Positions 8,792 through 18,073 are shown, numbered from the stretch's first letter. The stretch is DNA of 64,000 nt from DATGJX01 sp963830545 (GCA_963830545.1 CAWHMK010000001.1:1240001-1304000); one strand, 5' to 3'. Notes: generated by a model not told the origin, from the letters alone. Numbers and translations: made by a program.

Positions 8792-9108
8792 CCTGCCGGC
8801 TCCGTACTGACGTAGAGATCGTCTCCGCGCACTTCCAGTTCGAATCGCGGGACGATTGCAAATTCGCCGAGCGTCATCCTTCCGGTGCGCACGTCGAAAC
8901 ACCACCCGTGCCACGGGCACGTCACGAGCGATCCTTCGAGCCATCCGTCAGCGAGCGGGCCGCCTTGGTGCGGACAGCTGTTCTCGATGGCGTGCAGCGC
9001 TCCGCCGACGTTGAAGACCGCGACTTCGTAGCGCCCCACGCTAAAGCTCCGCCCGGCACCCGGCGGAACCTCACGGGCGCCGGCAATGCGCACGAACGCG
9101 CGCATCAT
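8788..9108 (-). CDS. Rieske-type ferredoxin
   Basis: This 106-aa protein is a small Rieske ferredoxin. The 2Fe-2S ligands are in CPHQGGPLADG and, about 18 residues on, CPWHGWCFD. Such proteins feed electrons to ring-hydroxylating or other oxygenases, or stand as NirD-like subunits. It has ATGA overlaps at both ends, with an SDR before and an unknown protein after. No oxygenase alpha subunit is present here. The size is typical of a stand-alone ferredoxin. Confidence 0.88.
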   Translation of the reverse strand: MMRAFVRIAGAREVPPGAGRSFSVGRYEVAVFNVGGALHAIENSCPHQGGPLADGWLEGSLVTCPWHGWCFDVRTGRMTLGEFAIVPRFELEVRGDDLYVSTEPAG

Positions 9109-9876
9109 CCGAAAAGGCCCGCGATGAGCCCTCCGTCGACCGAAATCGTTTGACCCGTTATGTAGCGCGCAGGCTCGCCGCACAAGAACGCGGCAAGCGG
9201 TGCGAACTCTTCGGGCTGCGCGATGCGCCCGATCGGCGCTTCCGCGCCTGCGCGTCGCAATGCCGCGTCGTCGTTGCCGTACAGCGAACGCAAACGCGCA
9301 GTTTCGATCCGGCCCGTCGCGATCGCGTTCACCGTGACCCCCTCTTTCGCAACTTCCGACGAAAGCGTTTTCAGTGCGGAGACGAGCGCCGTGCGAAAGA
9401 TGTTCGAAAGCGCGAGCGTCGCAATGGGTTGCTTTACGGAACTCGAGGTCAGCGCGACGATGCGTCCCCAGCGGCGTTCGCGCATGCCGGCGACGACGCC
9501 CTCGATCAACTGCAGCATGCTGCGCAAAATACCGCGATACGCGGAATCCCAATCGTCGGGCGAGGTTTGCGTAAACGTACCCGCTTTCGGACCGCCGCCG
9601 TTCGCAATCAGGATGTCCACACCGCCGAACGCATCGCGTACGTCACGCAGCAGACGGTCGATGCTGCGAGCGTCGTTCAGATCAGCCTCGAATGCGCGCG
9701 CACCCGGCGAGCCCTTCTCGCGCGCGAGCGCCGCGACGCGCTCGAGCTGCATCGTGACGCCGCGCGGCAATCGCAACGCGCGCGCCCTCGCATGCGAGCG
9801 CAAGCGCACAAGCTTCGCCGAGCCCCGAGCTTGCGCCGGTCACGAGCGCGACTTTGCCGCGTATGTTCAGGTCCAT
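9105..9876 (-). pseudogene. Short-chain dehydrogenase/reductase, frameshifted near 9752
   Basis: The first part, from the ATG at 9876, has the NAD(P)-binding motif TGASSGLG. After EGARVAIAARRHDA the frame slips by one base near 9752, and the rest (ERVAALAREKG, NGGGPKAG, the later catalytic region, and ISVDGGLIAG at the end) is read in another frame to 9105. Reconstructed length is about 257 aa, normal for the family. The usual YxxxK is atypical: the helix reads SVKQPIATLALS, so a classical active-site tyrosine is not evident. It heads the Rieske operon (ATGA overlap). Substrate unknown. Confidence 0.72.
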
Positions 9877-9925
9877 GCGCCACACTTCCGGAGGACGCCG
9901 CACGCCCCTTTCGAAGCGTGGGGGC

Positions 9926-10306
9926 ATGACTCAAACGCCGGATCAGATCGTCGAACGACGCACGGAGATCGTTTTTCCCACCGACGTGAATCACTACGGA
10001 ACGCTCTTCGGCGGCAAAGCCGTTGCAATGATGGACGTGGTCGCGTCGATCGCGGCGATGCGCGCGTCGCACAAACCCGTCGTAACCGCTTCGATCGATC
10101 GCGTCGATTTCAAGGCGCCGATCCGCGAAGGGGATTTCGTCGAAACGATCGCGCGAGTGGTCGCGGTCGGACGCACGTCGGTGACGGTCGAGGTCGAATT
10201 GTGGGGCGAGATTCCGGCAACGGGTGAACGCCGTTTGTCCACCGTCGGTAAATTCGTGCTCGTCGCGATCGATCGCGAAGGCCGTCCCACGCCTATTAAC
10301 GCATAA
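9926..10306 (+). CDS. Acyl-CoA thioesterase, hotdog fold
   Basis: The 126-aa protein is a YciA/BFIT-type hotdog thioesterase that cleaves acyl-CoA to free acid and CoA. The marks are VFPTDVNHYGTLFGGKAVAMMD, with the family's N.G..FGG pattern, and the strand SIDRVDFKAPIREGDFVE. The ATG at 9926 was chosen because family members start a few residues before this block. It lies divergent from the SDR gene and beside 3-hydroxyacyl-CoA dehydrogenase and thiolase genes, which fits fatty-acid or CoA metabolism. Confidence 0.87.
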   Translation: MTQTPDQIVERRTEIVFPTDVNHYGTLFGGKAVAMMDVVASIAAMRASHKPVVTASIDRVDFKAPIREGDFVETIARVVAVGRTSVTVEVELWGEIPATGERRLSTVGKFVLVAIDREGRPTPINA

Positions 10307-10312
10307 CTGCGT

Positions 10313-11077
10313 TTATTTCGGAGCCAGACGTATCGCGCCGTCGAGACGAATGACTTCGCCGTTGAGCATTTGGTTCTCGACGATGTGACGCGCGAGCGCT
10401 GCGTATTCTTCGGGCTTTCCCAAACGCGCCGGAAAGGGCGTTTGCTTGCCGAGCGACTCGCGAGCCGCTTCCGGCAGTCCCGCCATCATCGGCGTATCGA
10501 AGATGCCGGGCGCAATGCTCACGACGCGAATCTGCTGCTGCGCGAACTCGCGCGCGATCGGCAGCGTGAGCGCGGCGACGCCGCCTTTCGACGCGGCATA
10601 CGCGGCCTGTCCGATTTGGCCGTCGAACGCGGCAACCGACGCGGTACAAATGATCACGCCGCGGTCATCCCCCGGCGCCGCGTCGTGTTTCATGATCTGT
10701 GCTGCAGCGAGACGAATGACGTTGAACGTGCCGATGAGATTCACGCCGATCACTTTCGCGAAATGACCGAGCGGCTGCGGTCCTTCGCGTCCGACCGCAC
10801 GTTCGGCCGTGGCGATGCCCGCGCAATTCACGACTCCGCGCAACTCGCCGAACTCCTCGATCGCGAGCGTGACCGCCGCTCGCACGTGTTCTTCGTTCGT
10901 CACGTCGGCTTTCTGAAAGCGAACGCGCGGCGCCATTGCCGACGCAACCGGTTCGCGCGGCTCGTTGACGTCGAGAATGACGGCATTCGCACCCGCTCCT
11001 ACGAATTCACGCACCACCGCCGCGCCCAGGCCCGACGAGCCCCCTGTCACCAAGAACGTTTTCCCGGAAAGTTGCAC
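10313..11077 (-). CDS. SDR-type 3-hydroxyacyl-CoA dehydrogenase
   Basis: The 254-aa protein resembles type 2 (HSD17B10-like) 3-hydroxyacyl-CoA dehydrogenases. It has TGGSSGLG for NAD binding, NCAGIA, a serine in CTASVAAFDG, the catalytic YAASKGG, and VSIAPGIFDTPM. It would oxidise 3-hydroxyacyl-CoA in beta-oxidation. The start is a GTG immediately after the TAA of the thiolase remnant, so the two once formed an operon. This gene is intact while its thiolase partner is destroyed. Confidence 0.85.
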   Translation of the reverse strand: MQLSGKTFLVTGGSSGLGAAVVREFVGAGANAVILDVNEPREPVASAMAPRVRFQKADVTNEEHVRAAVTLAIEEFGELRGVVNCAGIATAERAVGREGPQPLGHFAKVIGVNLIGTFNVIRLAAAQIMKHDAAPGDDRGVIICTASVAAFDGQIGQAAYAASKGGVAALTLPIAREFAQQQIRVVSIAPGIFDTPMMAGLPEAARESLGKQTPFPARLGKPEEYAALARHIVENQMLNGEVIRLDGAIRLAPK

Positions 11078-11460
11078 TTACGGAAGCCTTTCTCCGATGG
11101 TCGCGTTCGCCATTCCGCCGCCTTCGCACATCCCCTGCAGGCCGTATTGGCGGCCGCGGCGCTGGAGTTCGATCAAATACAACCCTCGTCACGCGCGCAT
11201 TGACGTTCGTCTCCGCGCGGTCGCCGCGCAGATCCACCATCCACGCCGGCACGGCGCTCGCAAACGCTTCGTTCACTTCGAACAAATGGATGTCGCTCAT
11301 CCGCTAATTTGCGGGCTGCAAGACCTTGCGCGTTGCCGGGATCGTTGCCGTCAGCATCAACGTCGGATCGTCACGGCGTTTGCGATGCTACGATTCCTCA
11401 GTGCGCCGCCGCGCCGCGCTACCGGCGTGCGCACGGCATCACAACAAGCGCTTCTTCCGT
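11078..11460 (-). pseudogene. Decayed acetyl-CoA acyltransferase (thiolase) remnant
   Basis: Pieces of a thiolase lie in order in different frames. An N-terminal piece AVRTPVARRGGALR sits near 11400-11450. A mid/C-terminal piece PTLMLTATIPATRKVL is followed by a TAG, then DIHLFEVNEAFASAVPAW. The last piece, LIELQRRGRQYGLQGMCEGGGMA, ends at the TAA at 11078. The central few hundred residues, including the active cysteine region, and the GGAIALGHP motif are missing. Large deletions, a stop and frameshifts make this a true pseudogene rather than a sequencing artefact. Confidence 0.85.
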
Positions 11461-11593
11461 CCACAGTTTCGCAACGGCGCACCGGGGCAAGTCTGCTGAA
11501 ACGCGGGCGCTTCCCAGTGCTGGCATGCTCCGCGTGATATTCGCGCAGCACCGAAGCCGCGAGCGGGCCCGGACTGTTCATGCGCTACTCCGT

Positions 11594-11623
11594 GTTGCGC
11601 GGCGAGGGGAACCTCTGCTATGA
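11594..11623 (+). promoter_or_regulatory. Sigma70-type promoter of rpsO
   Basis: TTGCGC (11594-11599) and TATGAT (11618-11623) are 18 bases apart and point at rpsO, leaving a leader of about 65 nt. The same TTGCGC with an 18-base spacer recurs before the XRE-cupin gene. Confidence 0.55.
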
Positions 11624-11696
11624 TGCCCCGGTCGCCGGAGCGGAGGATCGCCCCCTGCATCCGAGCGAGCCCATCCTTGAACAAGGAGTCTCTTTC

Positions 11697-11966
11697 GTGC
11701 CACTGACCAAAGAACAAAAAGCCGAGATCGCGGCGAAATTCGGCGTCTCTTCCAACGACACCGGCTCCGCCGACGTGCAAATCGCCATTCTTACGGCGTC
11801 AATCAATCAGCTCACCGAGCATTTAAAAATCCACAAGAAGGACCATCACAGCCGTCGCGGCCTGCTTCTCCAAGTCGGCCAGCGTCGCCGCCTGCTCAAT
11901 TATTTGCAGGATAAGGACCTGGAACGATACCGCAAACTCATCTCGGACCTGGGTCTGCGCCGTTAA
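11697..11966 (+). CDS. rpsO: 30S ribosomal protein S15
   Basis: This 89-aa protein is S15, which binds 16S rRNA in the small-subunit platform. Typical stretches are NDTGSADVQIAILTASINQLTEHLK, here broken only for length, then HHSRRGLL and RRRLLNYL. The GTG start has AAGGAG eight bases upstream. A sigma70-type promoter precedes it and a strong terminator follows, so it is a single-gene unit. In most bacteria pnp follows rpsO directly; here it is about 28 kb away. Confidence 0.97.
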   Translation: MPLTKEQKAEIAAKFGVSSNDTGSADVQIAILTASINQLTEHLKIHKKDHHSRRGLLLQVGQRRRLLNYLQDKDLERYRKLISDLGLRR

Positions 11967-11994
11967 ATTCCGCTATCCGCGGCTCGCTTGATAG

Positions 11995-12023
11995 GAGAGA
12001 CGGCCGCCAGGCCGTCTCTTTTT
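11995..12023 (+). terminator. Rho-independent terminator of rpsO
   Basis: The arms GAGACGGCC and GGCCGTCTC are perfectly complementary around the loop GCCA and are followed by five Ts. It begins about 30 bases after the rpsO stop. Confidence 0.9.
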
Positions 12024-12159
12024 ACGATTTCTTATCGCGCTTTAGGGCTTCCGCCCTAGGCCGTTGGTCCTTGGCTTCCCTACCGGAACAGAGGCCTTGC
12101 TCGCTACCCTAGCAATAGAGCCTCGGATACACGAAGCGAACCGGAAAAGGAAGGGCCGC

Positions 12160-12438
12160 ATGGTGATTACTCTGCCGCGCCGCGAGACGGATCTCGACAT
12201 CGAACGCGATGATTCGCGTATTATCGTTCACGATCGCAAGCACGACTACGTCCACATTCTGGACGAGCGCGCCCTTACGGTGCTGCAGCACTGCGACGGG
12301 ACGCAGAGCTGCAACGAGATCGCGCGATCGCTCTCATACCGCAATCGGGAACCCTACGACCAGGTGGCGTGCGAGGTCGCGCACCTCGTCGCCGCTTTCG
12401 CCGATTTGGCGCTCGTCGAAAGCGCCGCAACGCACTAG
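12160..12438 (+). CDS. PqqD-like small protein
   Basis: The 92-aa protein has the PqqD pattern: a beta-rich start, HILDERALTVLQHCDGTQSCNEIARSL as the winged-helix core, and a C-terminal helix ending FADLALVE. PqqD-type proteins bind leader peptides of ribosomally made, modified peptides and present them to radical SAM enzymes. Stand-alone copies also occur without such partners, and no maturase is visible here. GGAAGGG upstream supports the ATG at 12160. Its end overlaps the transketolase gene by 4 bases, tail to tail. Confidence 0.7.
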   Translation: MVITLPRRETDLDIERDDSRIIVHDRKHDYVHILDERALTVLQHCDGTQSCNEIARSLSYRNREPYDQVACEVAHLVAAFADLALVESAATH

Positions 12439-13451
12439 CCGGCTATTTTTTTGCGGTTGTGCGCGCGGCGCACTGCCTCTTTTATGGAGGTGGTGCCCAT
12501 ACCGTAATGCTCGATCAGCTCGGCGGGATCGCCGGATTGTCCGAACTGGTCGCGCACGCCGACGAACTCGATGGGCACGGGATAGTGCTGCGCGAGAATC
12601 TCCGCTACGCGCGATCCCATGCCGGCGTGGATTTGATGCTCTTCGACCGTGACCACCGCTCGGCAGCGTTTCGCAGCTTCGACGATCGCGGGTTCGTCCA
12701 TGGGCTTGACGGTATGGTTGTTGATCACGGTGCACTCGATGCCTTGGCCGGCGAGTTCCTGCGCGGCGATGAGCGCGTTGTACACAAGAATTCCGCACGC
12801 GACGATAGCCACGTCCTTTCCGTCGCGGAAAACCTGAGCAGTGCCGATTTCGAAGGGCGTTCGATCGGTCGTGATGACGGGCGATTTTTCACGCGCGAAA
12901 CGCAGGTAAACCGGGCCGTCCATTTGCGTGAGCGCGAGCGTCGCCTTCTTCGTTTGAACCGAGTCGCACGGTACGACCACCGTCATGTGCGGAATCACGC
13001 GCATGATGGCGATATCCTCGATGGCTTGGTGCGTGGCTCCGTCAGGGCCGACCGAAACTCCCGCGTGCGCACCCGCGATCTTCACGTTGGTTTCGTTGAG
13101 CGCCATGACGGTCCGTACTTGCTCCCACGAACGTCCCGGATTGAACATCGCGTAGCTCGCAATCCAGGGGATTTTTCCGACGCTTGCCAGACCACCGGCC
13201 ATTGCGACGAGGAGCTGTTCCGAAACGCCGATTTCGACGTATTGATCGGGCAGCGTTTCTTTGAGCGCGAGCATGCGCGTGGACTCGGAGAGATCGGCGC
13301 AAATGCCGATGACGTTCTTGTTCGCCTTTGCAGATTCGAGCAGACCTTCGCCGAAGCCGTTGCGCGTTGGAACCTGCTTGACGCTTTTCGGATCGTCGAG
13401 CGCCGCCAGATGCATTGCGGATACGTTTTCGACTACGCCGGTGCTAGCCAT
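12435..13451 (-). CDS. Transketolase, C-terminal subunit
   Basis: This 338-aa protein holds the pyrimidine-binding and C-terminal domains of a split transketolase. Marks are VEIGVSEQLLVAMAGGLA with the catalytic glutamate, HAGVSVGPDGATHQAIED and VVTVEEHQIHAGMG. With the N-terminal subunit it binds thiamine diphosphate and moves two-carbon units in the pentose phosphate pathway. It overlaps the upstream subunit by 8 bases. The two-gene form is common outside Proteobacteria. Confidence 0.94.
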   Translation of the reverse strand: MASTGVVENVSAMHLAALDDPKSVKQVPTRNGFGEGLLESAKANKNVIGICADLSESTRMLALKETLPDQYVEIGVSEQLLVAMAGGLASVGKIPWIASYAMFNPGRSWEQVRTVMALNETNVKIAGAHAGVSVGPDGATHQAIEDIAIMRVIPHMTVVVPCDSVQTKKATLALTQMDGPVYLRFAREKSPVITTDRTPFEIGTAQVFRDGKDVAIVACGILVYNALIAAQELAGQGIECTVINNHTVKPMDEPAIVEAAKRCRAVVTVEEHQIHAGMGSRVAEILAQHYPVPIEFVGVRDQFGQSGDPAELIEHYGMGTTSIKEAVRRAHNRKKIAG

Positions 13452-14301
13452 GAGCGAGAATCCTTTCCCGCTCCGCTTCCAGTTCGCGCAACGCTTCGCC
13501 GGCCTGATCTTTGTTCGGCGGCTTCCCGTGCCACGTATAATCGCCTTCCATGTACGTCACGCCTTTGCCGGGCACGGTATGCGCGATGATGACGCTCGGT
13601 TTGTCTTTCGACTGCTGCGCTTTTTCGACCGTTGCGATGAATTGCGCGATGTCGTTGCCGTCGCATTCGAGTACGTTCCAGTTGAACGCGCGATACTTGC
13701 CGGCGAGCGGTTCGAGCGGCATGATGTCTTCGGTGCTGCCGTCGATCTGAATGAAGTTGCGGTCGACGATCGCCGTCAGATTGCCGAGATGGAATTTTCC
13801 GGCCGTCAAAACGGCTTCCCAGTGCAGTCCGCATTGATGCTCGGCGTCCGACGTGACGACGTAGACGCGCCAATCCGCTTTATTCATCTTCGCGCCCAGC
13901 GCCATGCCCGTGCCTTGTGCGAGCCCCTCGCCAAGCGGCCCCGAGGTGGTTTCGAGCGCCGGCAGGCGCACGCGCTCGGGATGGCCTTGCAGGCGCGTCC
14001 CGAATTTTCGCAGCGTCAGCAGCTCCTCGACCGGAAAATATCCGGCGTACGCCATCGCGCTGTAGCGTACGGGCGCGATGTGGCCGCACGAAAGCAGAAG
14101 GCGATCGCGCTGCGGCCACTCCGGGTTCTTCGGATCGTGGTGCAGCACGTGCTGGTAAAGCGCGGTGAAGATGTCGGCCATGTCGAGTGACCCGGCCGAG
14201 TGACCGGATCCGGCGGCGAGGAGCGACCGAATGATGCCCTGACGGCACAGATTCGCTTGCTCCTGCAGCTCGGTCAGGCGCTGCGGGGAGAGAGGTTGCA
14301 T
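13444..14301 (-). CDS. Transketolase, N-terminal subunit
   Basis: The 285-aa protein is the thiamine-diphosphate pyrophosphate-binding half of transketolase. Characteristic parts are GHSAGSLDMADIFTALY, DRLLLSCGHIAPVRYSAMA, GPLGEGLAQGTGMALG and the metal-binding VTSDAEHQCG..W. It is first in a two-gene operon with the C-terminal half. Both halves are intact. Confidence 0.94.
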   Translation of the reverse strand: MQPLSPQRLTELQEQANLCRQGIIRSLLAAGSGHSAGSLDMADIFTALYQHVLHHDPKNPEWPQRDRLLLSCGHIAPVRYSAMAYAGYFPVEELLTLRKFGTRLQGHPERVRLPALETTSGPLGEGLAQGTGMALGAKMNKADWRVYVVTSDAEHQCGLHWEAVLTAGKFHLGNLTAIVDRNFIQIDGSTEDIMPLEPLAGKYRAFNWNVLECDGNDIAQFIATVEKAQQSKDKPSVIIAHTVPGKGVTYMEGDYTWHGKPPNKDQAGEALRELEAERERILAHG

Positions 14302-14355
14302 ATCACGCCGTACATACCCGCCGACGCGGCTTCGGCCCTCGCAGGAGGCCCTTCT

Positions 14356-15279
14356 CTATCGCGCGTGGAGCAGCGGCAGGCTGACGACGAATTCCGCCCC
14401 GCCCGCCCGCTCGCAATCCCGCACGAGCACGCTGCCGCCGTGAGCGTTTGCTATCCAGCGCACGATCGCGAGGCCCAGACCACTCCCTTCCGTTTGGCCG
14501 TCGGCGCGAAAGAAGCGATCGAAGATGCGCTCTTTGTCGCGCGCTTCGACGGGAGCGCCGTCGTTCGTCACGATCAGCTGCGCCTGACCCTCCGATCGAA
14601 CGCAAACGCGCACGCAGTGCGATGCGTGCCGCATCGCGTTCGAAAGCAAATTGCGCGTGAGTTCGCGTACGCGCCGTTCGTCCGCTTGGACGATAACGCT
14701 CGTTGCTTCCACATCCAGCTGCAGACCACGATCGCGCACAATCTGCGCGAACTCTTTCGCCGTATCCGACACGACCGCACCCAAATCGATCGGCTCCGTC
14801 GCGAGCGCCTGCGCTTGAGCGCTGCGCGCGAGCGTGAGCAAGTCTCCGACCACCGCGGACGCGTCGAGCGCCGCGCGTGCAATGGTCGTGAATGCCTCCG
14901 CGAACTGCGGCGGTGCGCCGGCGCGCTGCGCTTGCGCGACGCCGGAAATCGTGGCGAGCGGCGATCGCAGTGCGTGGGCCGCATCCGCGGCAAAGGCACG
15001 CTCGCGATCTTGCGCGGCGATGAGCGGTGCGAGCGAAGCACGCGCTAGCAGCCACGCGGAAATGCCGACGACGGCGAGCAGCGGCAAATCGAACGCGGCA
15101 ATGGTGAGCAGAACGCGCCGCATTGCAATGGCATAGGCGCGCGAAACTTCCGGAGTCCCGAGAGCAGGCTGAACCAGCTCCGCATATTCGCGCGCCACGA
15201 AGAAATACGCACCCGCGCTGAGCGCCGCGAGCACGAACGCGAATACCGCCAAGTAGCGCAGCGCGAGTCGCGCTATCAC
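14356..15279 (-). CDS. Sensor histidine kinase
   Basis: This 307-aa inner-membrane sensor has two transmembrane helices (about residues 5-28 and 52-75) enclosing a periplasmic loop of only about 25 residues. The phosphoacceptor histidine lies in ADAAHALRSPLATI. The ATP-binding domain shows NLLSNAMRHA and GSGLGLAIVRW. The GTG start overlaps the response regulator stop (GTGA). It closes an operon of export and copper-type redox genes, so copper or redox stress is a plausible signal. The small loop suggests sensing in or at the membrane. Confidence 0.9.
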   Translation of the reverse strand: MIARLALRYLAVFAFVLAALSAGAYFFVAREYAELVQPALGTPEVSRAYAIAMRRVLLTIAAFDLPLLAVVGISAWLLARASLAPLIAAQDRERAFAADAAHALRSPLATISGVAQAQRAGAPPQFAEAFTTIARAALDASAVVGDLLTLARSAQAQALATEPIDLGAVVSDTAKEFAQIVRDRGLQLDVEATSVIVQADERRVRELTRNLLSNAMRHASHCVRVCVRSEGQAQLIVTNDGAPVEARDKERIFDRFFRADGQTEGSGLGLAIVRWIANAHGGSVLVRDCERAGGAEFVVSLPLLHAR

Positions 15280-15944
15280 GGTTGGAACTTGTACCCGACG
15301 CCCCAGACGGTTTGAATGACGTCGCTTGCGCCCGCACGCTTGAGTTTCCGGCGCAGCTGGCTGACGTACACGTCGACGATGTTGCTGGATCCGTCGAAGT
15401 CGTATTCCCACAGCCGCTGGAGCAAATGATCGCGGCTGAGTACGAGGCCGGCGTTGCGCGCAAAGAATTCGAGCATGCGAAACTCCGTCAACCCAAGCGC
15501 CAGGGGCTTTCCGCCGTAGATCGCCTGGCGCGAATTCATGTCGATCTCCAGCTCACCCGCGCGCAGCCCGTCTTGCACGGGGCGATCGCCGCGCCGAAGC
15601 AAGGCGCGAAGGCGCGCAAACAATTCCTCTTCATCGAACGGTTTCACCAAATAATCGTCTGCGCCGCTGTCCAGCCCCTGAACGCGGTCTTCCACGGCAT
15701 CCCGCGCCGTGAGCATGAGCAGCGGCGTTTGCACGCCTTCGGCGCGCGCCGCACGCGCAATCGCGAATCCGTCCCGATGCGGCAACACGACGTCCACGAT
15801 CGCCGCATCGTACGTTTGGCGAAGCAGACACTCCAGCCCGATCTCGCCGTCCGGAGCAATGTCGACCGCATATTTCGAGCGTTCGAGCATTGCCTGCACG
15901 GCGCCGGCAACCGAAGCGTTGTCCTCGATTACCAAGATGCGCAT
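15276..15944 (-). CDS. OmpR-family response regulator
   Basis: The 222-aa protein has a receiver domain (acidic ED at 7-8, phosphoacceptor aspartate in AIVDVVLPHRDG, lysine in YLVKPFDEEE) and an OmpR/PhoB winged helix ending TVWGVGYKF. It pairs with the overlapping histidine kinase. It lies 2 bases after the barrel gene of the copper-type operon and most likely regulates it. Confidence 0.93.
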   Translation of the reverse strand: MRILVIEDNASVAGAVQAMLERSKYAVDIAPDGEIGLECLLRQTYDAAIVDVVLPHRDGFAIARAARAEGVQTPLLMLTARDAVEDRVQGLDSGADDYLVKPFDEEELFARLRALLRRGDRPVQDGLRAGELEIDMNSRQAIYGGKPLALGLTEFRMLEFFARNAGLVLSRDHLLQRLWEYDFDGSSNIVDVYVSQLRRKLKRAGASDVIQTVWGVGYKFQP

Positions 15945-15946
15945 GA

Positions 15947-17079
15947 CTAGAGTTTCGACGGCCAGGGAGCGCCCACCGTCAAAGCGGCGCCCAAATGGCC
16001 CGGGCCCGGAATGGTTTGCACCTGCTGGACGATCAGCCGCACGTGCGGGGTTACCAGGAAGGCGCCGTAGTAGACGATGTCGCGGCTGATGAACGGCACG
16101 GCGAAGGCGTCGTACCGGATTGCCAAGTAGGCGTGAGGATTGGGATAGTACTTGAGGCGCGCATACCCGCCGCTGCTTCCGACGATGGTGCCGAAGCCGT
16201 CGGCATCGGCGTCGCGGCCCCACCACTGCTCGGCCTGAAAATCGAAACGGCTGCGAACCGCGTGCAGCAGCACGCCGGCGCGGTGGTAGCCGTCCGCAAA
16301 TCCGCCGGTTCCTACCGGCACGATCCATGCGCGTTCCCTCCATCCACTCACCACCCAGCGTCACGCCTCGCGTGAGCGGTGCGCGCAGGAACAGCCCAAC
16401 CTCCGGCGTGTGCGCGGACGTCGTCTCGCCGGTCGCAAGCGGTTTGCCGCCATAGGCCGAACCTTTGTACTCTCCGGTCGAGATCGTCAAATCGCCGACC
16501 ATGCTGCCGAAGGTGCGCTCGAACTGCACGCCCCAGCGCGGCGACGAGAGCGCGAGATCGTTCAAACCGACATGCGCGCCGTAGTAGCCGTATTGCTGAA
16601 GGTCGTCCAAACGCTGGCCCGGAGATTGACCCAGCGGCAATTCGAACAATCCCGCGCGATACAGCGACTGCGTGTGCGCGTTGTACGTCGCGAGATACCC
16701 CAGGAACAGCGCGGACGGACCTCCGCCCGCACCCAAATTGTAGTGCACGAATGCGCTGATCTTGCCGAAGTCCGCGTTGGAGAGCAGCACGCCGCCCGGT
16801 GAGAAACGGCGGCTGCCCGGTGCGGGATCCACTTCATATTCCATCTGATAGCGCAGCGCGATCCCGCTCGTTCCGTGTTTCGGAAGCGGCAATTGATAGC
16901 CGTGCGCGCGGAAAGAAAGACCGAACGCGTTGAGCTCCGGCAAGACGGTGTGGCATGCTCCGCACTGCAAACGGTATCGCTGGGCGAAAAGTGGGATTGC
17001 CCAAGCGCGCGCGGGCCATACGAAATAGAGCTGCGGCGAGCGCGGCAAACAGTACGAATGCGAATGTCTTACTGCGCAA
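15947..17079 (-). pseudogene. Exported CxxCH protein with outer-membrane barrel, two frameshifts
   Basis: A TTG start at 17079 gives a signal peptide (SKTFAFVLFAALAAALF). After a slip near 17010 follows WAIPLFAQRYRLQCGACHTVLPELNAFG, the haem-binding CxxCH segment that opens a known class of beta-barrel proteins. About 300 residues of alternating barrel-like strands follow, with a second slip near 16331. The end is LGAALTVGAPWPSKL. The gene overlaps the cupredoxin gene and lies 2 bases before the response regulator. The two slips each need one base; the conserved order suggests recent damage or read error. Likely role: haem protein in or at the outer membrane. Confidence 0.68.
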
Positions 17080-17543
17080 CGATCGCTCCCCGCATGGGCG
17101 CGCCGTAGTGGAAGAAACAACCGAACAAATACGTGCCGGGCGCGTCGATCCGTATCGGCTGGGAGGCTTGGCCCGCCTGCAGCGTTCCGCTGCTCCATGC
17201 TTGTGAGACGGCGCTGCCGGCCTGCGTCTGCGCACTTACGCTGAACGGCGAGCTCGCGGGAAATGTCGTCGCGCCCGGGAATCGCGGTCGCGGTATGGGC
17301 AAAACCGTCCGAGTTGACGAATTGCACGAAGGTTCCGACGGCAACGGTCGTTTGCGCCGGTGCGTATCCGGCCGAGATTCCTTGCGGCAGCTGCGTGTGC
17401 GTCGTATGCAGCGTCAAGTTGACGTCGATCTCCGTAACCTGCCCTCCAGCGGTCGTGCCCGATGTTCCCGAACCGAGCGTTCCGCCGGGCGTGCACGAAG
17501 CGAACAGCAATGCGGCAAGCGCCGTTGCAAGATATCGTGTCAT
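17069..17543 (-). pseudogene. Cupredoxin-like lipoprotein, frameshifted near 17278
   Basis: The ATG at 17543 gives a lipoprotein signal (ALLFASC lipobox). Then come a beta-rich domain with VQFVNSDGFAHTAT, a one-base slip at CCCGGG near 17278, and the end GTYLFGCFFHYGAPMRGAI. The histidine in FAHT and the C-x2-H-x4-M set match type 1 copper ligands of plastocyanin-like proteins. Reconstructed length is about 158 aa. It would be a membrane-anchored electron carrier. It overlaps the SCO stop (ATGA) and the barrel gene. Confidence 0.72.
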
Positions 17544-18073
17544 CGTACGTTGTCCACGATCTGCGCGCCGAGCGCGGTCGATGCAAGGATCGTCTTGCGC
17601 AGCCGGCCATTCGCATCGATGAAATACACGAAAGTCGTGTGCACGTCCGCATACCCGTCGCGGCCGCGCTCCGCGATGACGCCGAATGCCGACATAATCG
17701 CGTGCACGTCCCGTGGAGGACCCCCCGCTACGATCCATCTCTTCGCATTTGCACCGAAGCGGCGAGCGATATCGCGCATGTCTCGAAGCGAATCATGCTC
17801 CGGATCGAGCGTTATCGTGAGCAGCCGCACGCGTTTGTGCTCGATCGAAAACCGGTGCGCCGCCTGCGCGAACTGTGCGTTGACCAAGGGGCACGCGTCC
17901 GTGCAGTGCGCGGCGACGAACGTTACGATGAGCGGCGTCCCGCGCAAGGTTTGAAAAGTGAACGCTCGTCCGTTCTGATCGATCAGCGCCGGCATTGCTG
18001 CGGCTTGTACGGGGTGGGCAAACGCCATCGCGGCCAGGATCGCGATGACGCTTGCCCGGATGCAGTCGAACAT
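17540..18073 (-). CDS. SCO1/SenC family copper chaperone-like thioredoxin
   Basis: The 177-aa protein has a signal peptide (VIAILAAMAFAHPVQA) and a thioredoxin-like domain with the copper-binding HCTDACPLV (CxxxC) and the distal histidine in DVHTTFVYFID. SCO proteins deliver copper or reduce cysteines for copper sites such as CuA of cytochrome oxidase. It is followed by the cupredoxin gene (ATGA overlap) and preceded by a tiny lipopeptide ORF (TGATG overlap). No oxidase genes are in the window. Confidence 0.9.
   Translation of the reverse strand: MFDCIRASVIAILAAMAFAHPVQAAAMPALIDQNGRAFTFQTLRGTPLIVTFVAAHCTDACPLVNAQFAQAAHRFSIEHKRVRLLTITLDPEHDSLRDMRDIARRFGANAKRWIVAGGPPRDVHAIMSAFGVIAERGRDGYADVHTTFVYFIDANGRLRKTILASTALGAQIVDNVR

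Noticed and set aside
15276..17738. An 820-codon open frame that seems to fuse a cupredoxin, a haem barrel and a response regulator
   Set aside because: It only strings together pieces of three genes because frameshifts bring them into one frame; between the pieces it reads nonsense, and the response regulator has its own good start at 15944.
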